From Bacteroidota bacterium (GTDB taxonomy: Bacteria > Bacteroidota > Bacteroidia > SXHM01): 60,968 bases of DNA. The position numbers and the translations under genes are program-made. Positions 17,990 through 26,118 of this stretch are shown in pieces (the stretch's first letter is position 1; every line of letters starts with the position of its first letter). The notes under the pieces are model-generated. The model did no database searches. It saw only the letters and a program-made list of their open reading frames with translations, and was not told the DNA's origin. The DNA is taken from assembly GCA_947479755.1 (NCBI GenBank), contig CANKAM010000020.1, positions 1 to 60,968 of the forward strand, read 5' to 3'.

Positions 17990-18030
17990 AATGTAAACTG
18001 TGGACTATGGTCTATTGACTATCGACTCAT
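17990..18030. repeat. dispersed 'GGACTAT' word repeat
   Basis: Short near-tandem words (GGACTATGG, TCTATTGACTAT, CGACT) fill the 24-base gap between the flippase and glycosyltransferase genes and reach into the latter, encoding its last residues (ESIVNRP) and stop. Confidence 0.4.
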
Positions 18031-19222
18031 TCTTCCGCAAATCTATAATTCCAATAACAATAGCAGATAAGAAGAGCAAAGAAATAAAAACAGGATTGAA
18101 AATAAACCATGTTTTGTAATGAATAATAAATCCCAAAACCTCATCATCAAAATAAGAAAGCATTTGCATGACTGCTTCAAGGTTAAGTAAATATGCAAGT
18201 GATGAAATTATCAGTATCAGATAGCGTTTTGAAAAGATGGCATACAACCCTGCGAACAGCACTACCGGATGAACATAGCGTTCGTGCATCTGCGTATTAA
18301 AGAAGAAGAAACCTAAAGATATAAGAGCAAAAACAAGGAAAATTTCAGCCAATACTTTTTTGCATTTCATAAAAAGGGAAAGCACAACACCGTAAAACAA
18401 GACTAAGAGAATAATCCCCCATAGTTTGAGAGGAAAAAGAAATGTGATTTGGTCAGAAGTATTCAGCGGGTCGGCAAAAACAAGATGCCAAAAGTTATAA
18501 GCATTGCGCGAAAGCGTTGGATAAAAATCAACCGAAGAGTTAATAAGTGAATAAATAGTCTGCTGAAAGTTTCCTGAAATAATAAACGGTAGAATGATTA
18601 CAAATTGAATGCCTGCTACCACAACCAATGAAATAATAACCTCTGTGTAACTCTGTTTTCTCTGTCCCTCTGTGTTAAAAACTAATATTAAAATCATCGG
18701 CAAAAATACAACCGCCTGCACCTTTGTATTCAGTGCAAGCAACATAAAAACCAAAGCAAGCAAAGGCTTCTTATTAAAAGCGAACAACACCGAAACAAAA
18801 ACGAAAAACGTGTGAATACTATCTACCTGTCCCCAAATAACCGTGTTATACCAAAAGGCAGGATTGAGCAAGAAGACAAGACACAACAAAAGATTGAAGC
18901 TATTTTTCTTCAACAATGAAATAACAACCGCCAGCGTTGCAAAATCAAAAATGATTACAAAACACTTCAGATAATTGATGCTGAAAACATCAATCGTGTC
19001 AGCAGAAAAGAAAAGTGTATACGCTTTCAACAGATAAAGCACCAACGGAAAATTATTCACTTCCGGATTGGAGTAGATGTTCCCTAATCCATTTTCAGCA
19101 ATGTCTTTCGACCAGCTAATCCAGAAGTATTTATCATATCCCGAATCGGGAACAACAAAGCAGAACGCAACAAAAGAAAGAATGAAGAAAAGAAAGAAAT
19201 AGTAAGGCTTTAGCTTAGTCAT
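18005..19222 (-). CDS. polytopic membrane glycosyltransferase (GT-C type, GT87/mannosyltransferase-like)
   Basis: About 405 residues with ten or more transmembrane segments and a first periplasmic loop holding acidic residues (PDSGYDKYFWISWSKDI), the layout of GT-C enzymes that use polyprenyl-phosphate sugars. The WGQVDSIHTFF segment after the third or fourth helix resembles the conserved GQ-D loop of DUF2029/GT87 proteins. The ATG at 19222 is preferred. The frame is open eleven codons further, but those codons are made by the palindrome at 19232-19313. A cytoplasmic loop (NTEGQRKQSYTEV) is encoded by a dispersed repeat at 18640-18680. Probably an operon with the flippase. Confidence 0.72.
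   Translation of the reverse strand: MTKLKPYYFFLFFILSFVAFCFVVPDSGYDKYFWISWSKDIAENGLGNIYSNPEVNNFPLVLYLLKAYTLFFSADTIDVFSINYLKCFVIIFDFATLAVVISLLKKNSFNLLLCLVFLLNPAFWYNTVIWGQVDSIHTFFVFVSVLFAFNKKPLLALVFMLLALNTKVQAVVFLPMILILVFNTEGQRKQSYTEVIISLVVVAGIQFVIILPFIISGNFQQTIYSLINSSVDFYPTLSRNAYNFWHLVFADPLNTSDQITFLFPLKLWGIILLVLFYGVVLSLFMKCKKVLAEIFLVFALISLGFFFFNTQMHERYVHPVVLFAGLYAIFSKRYLILIISSLAYLLNLEAVMQMLSYFDDEVLGFIIHYKTWFIFNPVFISLLFLSAIVIGIIDLRKNESIVNRP
18640..18680. repeat. dispersed 'CTCTGTG' word repeat inside the glycosyltransferase gene
   Basis: Four near-copies of ACTCTGT or CCTCTGTG in tandem. The minus strand reads them in frame as NTEGQRKQSYTEV between two transmembrane helices. Same word family as 8175-8213. 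Confidence 0.5.
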
Positions 19223-19231
19223 ATAAATTCT

Positions 19232-19313
19232 TACCGCTAAGGCGCTAAGGCGCAAAGGGATAATATAAACAACAAATATAATAGACTTGGCGTCTTAGAG
19301 CCTTTGCGGTGAA
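19232..19313. repeat. dispersed imperfect palindrome ('CGCTAAGGCG' family)
   Basis: Left arm 19232-19257 (ACCGCTAAGGCGCTAAGG...) and right arm 19287-19313 (...TCTTAGAGCCTTTGCGG) pair over about 26 bp with five mismatches around a 29-base AT-rich centre. It fills the gap between copA and the glycosyltransferase. Confidence 0.7.
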
Positions 19314-21461
19314 TCAATCCAGTTTCTTCGTCTTCAACCTAATCGAATTCCCAATCACAATAACATCCGAAAAAGCCATCGACAACGCACCCACCATAGG
19401 ATTAAGAAATCCGAATGCAGCTATAGGAATAGCTATTACATTGTAAAAGAAAGCCCAGAAGAGATTTTGCTTAATCGTCTTCAAGGTATGCTGACTAATC
19501 AATAATGCCTCATGCAATTGTTTCATTCCCGAACTGCCCAACAGAATAATACCTGCACTTTGCACTGCCACCTGGGTAGCGTTGCTCAGCGAAATGCCAA
19601 CCTGTGCTTTTGCCAATGCAGGCGCATCGTTAATGCCATCTCCCACCATGGCAATCTTTGAAGTCTGTGATAGTTGGTCAACAATCTCTAACTTCTGTGC
19701 AGGGGTTTGTTCGCTATAAACTTTCTTTATTCCAAGTTTTGCTGCCAGTTCATCACAACGTTCTTTTTTATCACCGCTCAGCATAATGGTTTCTATGCCT
19801 GCTCCGTTCAGCAAGGCAATTGCCTCTTTCGCATAAGGCTGAATTTCATCTTCCAAATCCACTGCTCCTGCAAGCTTTCCGTTAATCAGCAGATAAATGT
19901 TGTGTGTCTTATTCTCCGCTTGATTTTCAGCAATACGGAAAGAACCTGCCTTAATTACATTTCCTTCTTTATCGGTTGCAGAAATCCCTAATCCTTTTTC
20001 TTCTTTCACATTACTCAGAATCAAATCAGCAGCTTTGCTCTTCAGGTTTTCAACCAATGATTTTGCAATCGGATGCGATGAGTTTTTCTCCAAACTATAC
20101 AGCAGGTCAATGATTTTCTGCTCTCCCGTTCCATTGTAAGAAACTATCTTTTTGATGCTGAATTTCCCTGTTGTAAGCGTTCCTGTTTTATCAAACACAA
20201 CCTTTTTCACTTGCGCAAATTCTTCTAATGTTTGACCACCTTTTATTAGAATACCTCTTTTAGCGGCACGTCCCAAGCCCGCCATCACAGCCGTTGGCGT
20301 TGCTAATCCCATTGCACACGGACACGAAATTACCAGCACCGCAATGCTATGCATCAATGAACTTTGCATAGAAAGCCCAGCTGCAAAATAGGAGATAACA
20401 AAAGTCAGCACTGCAATTCCTACCACTGCCGGAACAAAAATTGCACTAACCTTATCACCTAGTTTTTGAATAGACGGTTTTGTGTTCTGAGCATTCTTCA
20501 CCAACTCAATAATATGAGCAAGCACCGTTTCTTTTCCCACTTTCTTTGCCTTTACGCGCAGATTGCCGCTCACTAAAATTGTTCCGCCTGTTACTGCATC
20601 ACCAATAGCCTTCTCTGCCGGAATACTTTCTCCCGTCAGCATTGCTTCATCTACAGAAGCATTACCGCTTACTACTTCACCATCCACAGGAATCCGGTCG
20701 CCTGTATTTACCACCACCACATCATACTTGATGATTTGTTCAATATCCGTTTCCTCTATTTCTTCTTTTCCATCTTTTATAACAACCAGTTTCGCTTTGC
20801 CTTCCTGCAAAGCACTAAGCTCTTTTATAGCAGTGGTGGTTTGCTTTACCGAACGGTGTTCTATAACATTACCTAACAAGACAAGCGTTATAATCGTTGC
20901 AGCAGTTTCATAAAACAGAAAATTACTCACATCAGGCTGTCCGTAATACATAATTGTTCCTGCCAGACTGTAAACAAATGCCGAACCCGCGCCAATCGTA
21001 ATCAGCACATCCATATTAGGCACTCCCGACCTGAGTGAACCCAACGCACTCTTTCCGAAATGATACATACCAACAACAACTACGGGAATACTCAACCCCA
21101 ACTGCACCAATGGATGATGCAGAAAATGAAAGGGTAAAAACATGTGCAGAAAAAGCGGAACAGTAAATATCAGCGAGAAATAAAATAGCTTCTCAACCTT
21201 TGTCCACTCTCTTTTTCCGGTTTCTTCCTTTTTAGAATCAACTACTTTATAGCCTAAGCCTTCAATGTTCCCGACAACAGCTTTAAGTTCAATAGATTTA
21301 TCTTCTATAAAAACAGCTTCACCCGTTGCAAAATTTACGTTTACATCCTTCAACCCAAGTTTGGTAAGGCTCTTCGTAATACCCAACGCACAGCTTGAGC
21401 AGTCCATGCCCTCTACATTCAACGTTATTTTTGCTGTGCTTCCTTCCATAATATTCTTCAC
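19314..21461 (-). CDS. copA: copper-translocating P1B-type ATPase
   Basis: Pumps Cu(I) out of the cytoplasm using ATP. 715 residues in the order: one heavy-metal-associated domain with GMDCSSC at 18-24, transmembrane helices, actuator domain with TGES at 277-280, the CPC metal site at 380-382 within ISCPCAMGLATPTA, the phosphorylated DKTGTLT at 424-430, and the GDGINDAPALA hinge near 620. One HMA domain and a CPC site fit Cu(I) export. There is no adjacent regulator or chaperone. An alternative ATG lies four codons in. The gene ends beside the palindrome at 19232-19313. Confidence 0.93.
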   Translation of the reverse strand: MKNIMEGSTAKITLNVEGMDCSSCALGITKSLTKLGLKDVNVNFATGEAVFIEDKSIELKAVVGNIEGLGYKVVDSKKEETGKREWTKVEKLFYFSLIFTVPLFLHMFLPFHFLHHPLVQLGLSIPVVVVGMYHFGKSALGSLRSGVPNMDVLITIGAGSAFVYSLAGTIMYYGQPDVSNFLFYETAATIITLVLLGNVIEHRSVKQTTTAIKELSALQEGKAKLVVIKDGKEEIEETDIEQIIKYDVVVVNTGDRIPVDGEVVSGNASVDEAMLTGESIPAEKAIGDAVTGGTILVSGNLRVKAKKVGKETVLAHIIELVKNAQNTKPSIQKLGDKVSAIFVPAVVGIAVLTFVISYFAAGLSMQSSLMHSIAVLVISCPCAMGLATPTAVMAGLGRAAKRGILIKGGQTLEEFAQVKKVVFDKTGTLTTGKFSIKKIVSYNGTGEQKIIDLLYSLEKNSSHPIAKSLVENLKSKAADLILSNVKEEKGLGISATDKEGNVIKAGSFRIAENQAENKTHNIYLLINGKLAGAVDLEDEIQPYAKEAIALLNGAGIETIMLSGDKKERCDELAAKLGIKKVYSEQTPAQKLEIVDQLSQTSKIAMVGDGINDAPALAKAQVGISLSNATQVAVQSAGIILLGSSGMKQLHEALLISQHTLKTIKQNLFWAFFYNVIAIPIAAFGFLNPMVGALSMAFSDVIVIGNSIRLKTKKLD

Positions 21462-21507
21462 AAAACTACTTATTAAACAAATGAGGAGTGTTTAAAGTTT
21501 ATTGGTT

Positions 21508-21535
21508 TTGTGGTCAATATATTTTTTTATCTTTG
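21508..21535 (+). promoter_or_regulatory. promoter of tRNA-His
   Basis: TTG at 21508-21510, 17-base spacer, TATCTTTG at 21528-21535, ending 15 bases before the tRNA. The TATCTTTGTCGCCC context resembles that of the cold shock gene promoter at 59639. Confidence 0.7.
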
Positions 21536-21550
21536 TCGCCCTCGAAAAAC

Positions 21551-21625
21551 GGTGGTTGTAGCTCAGTTGGTTAGAGCATCGGTTTGTGGTACCGAGGGTC
21601 GTGGGTTCGAGCCCCATCATCCACC
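21551..21625 (+). tRNA. tRNA-His (GTG anticodon)
   Basis: Cloverleaf visible by eye: D arm AGCTCAGTTGGTTAGAGC, anticodon loop TTTGTGG with GTG, and T arm GTGGG-TTCGAGC-CCCAT. The extra 5' G at 21551 faces C73 at 21625, the identity pair of His tRNA. One T-T mismatch lies in the acceptor stem. CCA is not encoded. A terminator follows seven bases later. Confidence 0.95.
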
Positions 21626-21631
21626 CAAAAT

Positions 21632-21666
21632 AAAAAGTCCCCTCGCGTTAGGCGAGGGGACTTTTT
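21632..21666. terminator. bidirectional terminator after tRNA-His
   Basis: AAAAAGTCCCCTCGC, five-base loop, GCGAGGGGACTTTTT: a perfect 15-bp stem. It serves the tRNA on the plus strand and the SiaC-like gene on the minus strand. Confidence 0.88.
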
Positions 21667-21686
21667 TGTTTTAGCTATCTATGACT

Positions 21687-22091
21687 TTAGTTATACTCCT
21701 TAAACTCAAACGGCAAATCAATCGTCCGTGAGAACACATGGCCCAGGTCCAGAATATCCACATCATCCTCTTCGTAATACCAAAGAACAGTTACCTTTTT
21801 CCCGGCATCACGCATTAGTTTCAGAACTTTCAGAATATCAGTAATACACTTGCTCGAAGGCGTGTTAAAATATTCCAGTTTAAAAAGAAAAGTAGTTTCT
21901 GCCGCAGCATTTTTCGAGTAGCGGTCCAGCCAGTCCAAAACAGGAATATAAAACCCCTTAGCATTCAGCGGAAACGAACGTCCTGTAAGTTCCAGTTTCC
22001 CTGAATTACTATCAAACGACACAAAAGGCGTGTCTTTCCCTGCTTCCATCAGCAAAGGTTGCACAGTATTAATTGAATTATCTTCACTCAT
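21687..22091 (-). CDS. SiaC-family (DUF1987) regulatory phosphoprotein, copy 1
   Basis: 134 residues of the SiaC/DUF1987 family. In Pseudomonas, SiaC is phosphorylated by the kinase SiaB and dephosphorylated by the PP2C phosphatase SiaA, and unphosphorylated SiaC stimulates a diguanylate cyclase. The landmarks are LTGRSFPLNAKGFYIPVLDWL, the YFNTPSSK segment that holds the likely phosphoacceptor Thr/Ser, and the acidic YYEEDDVDILDLG. Those three segments also occur in copy 2 at 30092. No siaA, siaB or GGDEF gene lies nearby, so partners must be elsewhere. It is transcribed away from the POT transporter. Confidence 0.82.
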   Translation of the reverse strand: MSEDNSINTVQPLLMEAGKDTPFVSFDSNSGKLELTGRSFPLNAKGFYIPVLDWLDRYSKNAAAETTFLFKLEYFNTPSSKCITDILKVLKLMRDAGKKVTVLWYYEEDDVDILDLGHVFSRTIDLPFEFKEYN

Positions 22092-22204
22092 AAACTCAAA
22101 GTATTTTAGTCATTCAACATTGCAACAATGATAGCAATTATTTTAATTCAGATAATTCTTGTTAAAAAATTTACATTAGCAGCCTTGTAATTAAACTATA
22201 CAAT

Positions 22205-23920
22205 ATGAGCGAAACAAATTCAGCAAAACATCCAAAAGGGTTATGGGTATTATTCGGCACCGAAATGTGGGAACGCTTTGGTTATTATTTAATGCTCGGC
22301 ATATTCTCACTCTATATGCTCGATGGCTGGAACAATGGCGGCATGGGTTTCTCTCCAGGAAAAAAGTCCGACATCTATGGAACATACCTTGGTTTGGTTT
22401 ACCTCACACCTTTTATTGGCGGCCTCCTTGCCGATAGATTGTTAGGCTACCGAAGGTCTATCATCTCAGGCGGTTTAATGATGGCAGCCGGATATTTTTT
22501 ACTCTCCGTTCACAGCAACACAACTTTTTTCATCGCCCTGTTTTTGATCATTCTCGGCAATGGTTTTTTCAAACCAAATATTTCAACCCTTGTTGGAAAT
22601 CTCTACAGCACCGATGAACTGAAAGACAAAAAAGATTCAGGCTACAATATCTTTTACATGGGTATAAACCTTGGAGCCTTCATCTGCAATTTTGTTGCAG
22701 CCTACATGCGCATCAATTATGGTTGGGGATATGCTTTTGCAGCAGCCGGTGTAGGAATGTTAGTAGGAGTAACTATTTTTATTCTGGGCACAAAACACAT
22801 TAAACACGTTGATGTAATTAAACCCGTAAAAGACGGTGATATGTCAACCCTCAAAATTCTTGGATTAACCGTTCTGCCCATGTTTGTCTTTGGCATTTTA
22901 GGTTATTTAATTCCCGGAAATTTCCTTGGCACCGATACCAACGATGCATTCATTGCAGGCTGCATCCCCGTAATAGGCTTCTTCATTTATTTAGCCTTTA
23001 CATCCGAAGCAAAAGAGAGCCGTGCCATCAAAGCATTGCTGGCCGTTTTCTCCTGTGTTATTTTATTCTTCGCCATCTTCCACCAAAATGGTGATGCGTT
23101 GACTGTCTGGGCCGAAGACCACACCGACCGTAAAATGTCCGAAAGCGTTTCAGGCATTGCCAACGAAATAGGAATGGCACAGGTAGTTGTAAACAACGAT
23201 ATTGTTTCTGCCGACCAACCAACCTTTGATTCTGAAATCTCCGCCATGCGCGAAACAGAAAAAAACATGCCTGCACAAACCTTGGAAGAACTAACCGCAA
23301 AAGCTGCATACGGCAACCAAATCGGACAATTAGAAAAATCAAGAAAATATTTTGAAACACTTCCACCTGCTGATGTTCCGCCAAAAGGCTCTGACCTTAA
23401 ATTATATTCAACAGAATTATATCAATCTATCAATCCGTTTTGGGTAGTAGTGCTTACACCTTTAGTAGTAGGCGTTTTTGGTTTGTTACGAAACAGGAAA
23501 AAAGAACCAAGCACCCCTACTAAAATTGCAATCGGATTAGTAATAACTGCCCTTTCAGCATTGGTAATGGTGGGTGCTGTTTCTGCCAGCCATGATTTAG
23601 CATCAAAAGCAAGTTCATGGTGGTTGATTGCTTCGTACGGAGTAATAACAGTCGGTGAATTATGTTTATCACCAATGGGTTTATCATTGGTTTCCAAACT
23701 TTCACCGCCAAGGATTACTGCATTAATGATGGGCGGATTTTTCCTCGCAATATCTGTAGGAAATAAATTATCAGGAATGCTCTCCGGCTTATGGGAAACC
23801 ACCGAAGACAAAAAAGATTTCTTCCTCCTCAACTTCGGTTTAGTATCAGTTGCAGCTGTATTATTATTCCTGATGCTGAAATGGCTGAACGGTGTTATGA
23901 AAGAAAATAATGTTCAATAA
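22205..23920 (+). CDS. POT/PTR2-family proton-coupled oligopeptide transporter, copy 1
   Basis: 571-residue inner-membrane symporter for di- and tripeptides. PTR2 landmarks: GTEMWERFGYY near 18-28 (E-x-x-E-R helix), the GxxLADRxLGYR loop, FKPNISTLVGNLY and FYMGINLGAF. About 14 hydrophobic helices are present. A charged stretch of about 100 residues (around 300-395) with few hydrophobics interrupts the second half, which is longer than in copy 2. A similar gene follows after 87 bases that consist mostly of a 61-bp palindrome, so the pair looks like an old tandem duplication. Confidence 0.9.
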   Translation: MSETNSAKHPKGLWVLFGTEMWERFGYYLMLGIFSLYMLDGWNNGGMGFSPGKKSDIYGTYLGLVYLTPFIGGLLADRLLGYRRSIISGGLMMAAGYFLLSVHSNTTFFIALFLIILGNGFFKPNISTLVGNLYSTDELKDKKDSGYNIFYMGINLGAFICNFVAAYMRINYGWGYAFAAAGVGMLVGVTIFILGTKHIKHVDVIKPVKDGDMSTLKILGLTVLPMFVFGILGYLIPGNFLGTDTNDAFIAGCIPVIGFFIYLAFTSEAKESRAIKALLAVFSCVILFFAIFHQNGDALTVWAEDHTDRKMSESVSGIANEIGMAQVVVNNDIVSADQPTFDSEISAMRETEKNMPAQTLEELTAKAAYGNQIGQLEKSRKYFETLPPADVPPKGSDLKLYSTELYQSINPFWVVVLTPLVVGVFGLLRNRKKEPSTPTKIAIGLVITALSALVMVGAVSASHDLASKASSWWLIASYGVITVGELCLSPMGLSLVSKLSPPRITALMMGGFFLAISVGNKLSGMLSGLWETTEDKKDFFLLNFGLVSVAAVLLFLMLKWLNGVMKENNVQ

Positions 23921-23925
23921 TCTAT

Positions 23926-23986
23926 CGTCATGCTGAACTTGTTTCAGCATCTCTTCAAAAGACCCTGAAACAAGTTCAGGGTGACG
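23926..23986. repeat. 61-bp dispersed palindrome, copy A
   Basis: Two 26-base arms around a nine-base loop. Each arm is itself an 8-bp hairpin: ATGCTGAA/TTCAGCAT on the left and ACCCTGAA/TTCAGGGT on the right, with complementary loops CTTGT and ACAAG. Copy B at 41132-41192 has identical arms and an unrelated loop. Confidence 0.9.
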
Positions 23987-24007
23987 AAAACTAAAAACAA
24001 AACTACC

Positions 24008-25534
24008 ATGCAACAAAACCTCACCTTAGACCAAATCCAAAACTTCGAAGGCAAATACCCTAAACAATTATGGTATTTGTTTTTCAGCGAAATGTGGGAA
24101 CGCTTCTGCTTCTACGGAATGCGCGGAATGCTCACCTTCTTCATGATAAACCAATTATTCATGGACGAGAAAGTTGCCAACTTACAGTATGGCGCTACGC
24201 AAGCATTTGTTTATGCTTTCACTTTCATCGGTGGTTTGTTTGCTGATAAAATTTTAGGCTTCCGTAAATCTCTTTTCTGGGGCGGTTTATTAATGATAAC
24301 CGGCAGTTGCATTTTAGCTGTTGACCCTAAACAATTCTTCTTTCTCGGCATCAGCTTCAATATCATAGGAACAGGTTTTTTCAAACCCAATATTTCTACA
24401 ATGGTTGGCGCGCTTTACAAAAACGGTGATGTAAGAAGAGATGCAGGTTTTTCATTATTCTATTCAGGTATCAATGTTGGTGCTTTGTTGGGAGGTTATG
24501 CTTGTATCGCCATAGGCAAAGGAACTTTTCTTACAAGCATTGTTCCGCCACACCTCACCTGGAACGTAGCGTTTGCTTTGGCAGCCGTTGTAATGACTAT
24601 CAGTTTAATTACGTTCACTTACACCAGAAGGTCAATGGGCCCAATCGGTCTCTCTCCTTTTGAAGCAGCAAATGGTGAGAATGCAGAGAACAGTAAAAAG
24701 TGGTACGAGTATGTGGTTTATCTTGGGGCATTGGCTGTGGTTCCTGTAATCATGAAAATGGTTGCTAACACACAATATACAGATTGGTTTATGTATATCA
24801 TTGGCCCTTTCAGTTTGCTTTATCTCGGCTATGAGATGACAAAGCATACAATGTCAGAAGTAAAAAAACTGATTGCAGCATTGCTGTTTATTTTATTCTC
24901 TGTTGTGTTCTGGGCAATATTTGAACAGGCAGGTGGCTCGCTCAGCATCTTTGCTGCAAACAATGTAGGCGACAAATTATTTGGCGCAATTACCTTAGAT
25001 CCAAATGGTGTAAATAACGCAGCAAACTCTCTGTTTGTAATCATCTTTGCTCCTTTGCTTGGTTTGATTTGGATTGCCATGGCAAAGAAAAAGATTGAAC
25101 CTAACACCGTAGTAAAATTCGGTCTCGGGTTTTTATTTCTGGGCTTTGCATTTTATACATTTTATGCAACCCGCTTCTTTGCCGACCTGCGCGGAATGAC
25201 TTCGCTTGATGTTTTTACAATTGCATATTTTATTGTTACGCTGGGTGAACTTTGTTTATCACCAATCGGCCTTTCCATCATGACAAAATTATCTCCAACC
25301 CGCTTACAAGGGATTATGATGGGAATGTGGTTTCTAGCCAGCGCCTATGGACAATATGTTGCAGGCTTATTTGGTGCAAGCATTGTATCAGATATTGAAA
25401 ATGCAACGGCAATGGACAAACTGATTTCATACACCGAAGGCTACAAAACCTTTGCACTGTATGCAATTATTGCAGGTGTAATTCTCATTGTAATTTCTCC
25501 GCTGATGCGGAAGTTGATGCAGGATGTGAAGTAG
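24008..25534 (+). CDS. POT/PTR2-family proton-coupled oligopeptide transporter, copy 2
   Basis: 508 residues. Same family as the preceding gene: FSEMWERFCFYGMRG near 30, GFRKSLFWGG, FKPNISTMVGALY, and FYSGINVGALLGG. The ATG at 24008 starts the protein; a GTG at 23981 extends the frame only through the right arm of the 61-bp palindrome and was rejected. Compared with copy 1 it lacks the long charged insertion, so substrate range may differ. It ends six bases from the convergent toxin gene with no terminator hairpin seen. Confidence 0.9.
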   Translation: MQQNLTLDQIQNFEGKYPKQLWYLFFSEMWERFCFYGMRGMLTFFMINQLFMDEKVANLQYGATQAFVYAFTFIGGLFADKILGFRKSLFWGGLLMITGSCILAVDPKQFFFLGISFNIIGTGFFKPNISTMVGALYKNGDVRRDAGFSLFYSGINVGALLGGYACIAIGKGTFLTSIVPPHLTWNVAFALAAVVMTISLITFTYTRRSMGPIGLSPFEAANGENAENSKKWYEYVVYLGALAVVPVIMKMVANTQYTDWFMYIIGPFSLLYLGYEMTKHTMSEVKKLIAALLFILFSVVFWAIFEQAGGSLSIFAANNVGDKLFGAITLDPNGVNNAANSLFVIIFAPLLGLIWIAMAKKKIEPNTVVKFGLGFLFLGFAFYTFYATRFFADLRGMTSLDVFTIAYFIVTLGELCLSPIGLSIMTKLSPTRLQGIMMGMWFLASAYGQYVAGLFGASIVSDIENATAMDKLISYTEGYKTFALYAIIAGVILIVISPLMRKLMQDVK

Positions 25535-25540
25535 GATTAA

Positions 25541-25873
25541 TCAGAAAACAATTTTCCTGAACTCCTTTTCTATCAATTGAAATGAGGCGGTTTTAAAAAC
25601 AGAAAGTTTTTTTATCACAAGACTATTGTGAATTGCAAATACTTTATTCAATCTAATTCCGCTTTTTAGTTTCAGCGGAACAACAACGTGAGAATTGCTA
25701 ATGGGAAAGAACATTCCGTCATTATATTCTTTAGATGTTATCTGAAGACAAATTAGATCACCTGTATCATTCACCAATTCAGTTGAAATTATTAGGGCTG
25801 GCCTTAGCTTTGAGCCGCTAAGGTCGGTAAAAGGGAAATCTACAAAAACTATGTCTCTTTGTTTGAACTTCAC
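25541..25873 (-). CDS. PemK/MazF-family toxin
   Basis: 110 residues. Family landmarks: QRDIVFVDFPFTDLSGSKLRPALII at the N-terminus (positions 5-29, with the conserved R-P after a G-x-K turn), LICLQITSK in the centre, and SGIRLNKVFAIHNSLV with the V-D/N-Q-like loop. MazF toxins are sequence-specific RNA endonucleases that stop translation. The gene starts eight bases after the small antitoxin-like gene, the normal antitoxin-first order. It is solitary on this chromosome stretch, so it may be active or degenerate. Confidence 0.82.
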   Translation of the reverse strand: MKFKQRDIVFVDFPFTDLSGSKLRPALIISTELVNDTGDLICLQITSKEYNDGMFFPISNSHVVVPLKLKSGIRLNKVFAIHNSLVIKKLSVFKTASFQLIEKEFRKIVF

Positions 25874-25881
25874 AGAACTAT

Positions 25882-26088
25882 TTATTTTTTATACAACTCA
25901 TCCCAACGTTCATCTTCTTTTGAGTTCCATGCTTCAGCAAGAGATTTTTCTGATATTAATGTTATCTCATCAACTCTTCGTTTACTTTTCTTTTTAGGTT
26001 GTGATGTTTTTACTCCAAGTTCTTTCGCAAGTTGAACAAGTAGACCGATTTTGCTTTTAGAATTTGATGATAAAATTATTGTTTCCAT
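25882..26088 (-). CDS. antitoxin of the MazF-like pair
   Basis: 68 residues, basic in the middle (KKKSKRR at about 33-39) and acidic at the end (KEDERWDELYKK), a form common for antitoxins that bind the toxin with a C-terminal tail. The start METIILSSNSKSKIGLL resembles small Bacteroidota antitoxins annotated only as hypothetical. Its role follows mainly from position: first gene of a two-gene unit with a MazF-family toxin. It lies 30 bases beyond the end of the trifunctional MMPL gene. Confidence 0.68.
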   Translation of the reverse strand: METIILSSNSKSKIGLLVQLAKELGVKTSQPKKKSKRRVDEITLISEKSLAEAWNSKEDERWDELYKK

Positions 26089-26118
26089 TGCAGAATTGTT
26101 TTTTACAAAAATAGAAAT

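Noticed and set aside
23981-24007. Upstream GTG start for the second POT transporter
   Set aside because: The added codons are the right arm of the 61-bp palindrome and do not occur in the family N-terminus.
25541-26088. Part of a defence island
   Set aside because: The MazF-like pair stands alone among housekeeping genes; no restriction, CBASS, Abi or integrase genes are near.
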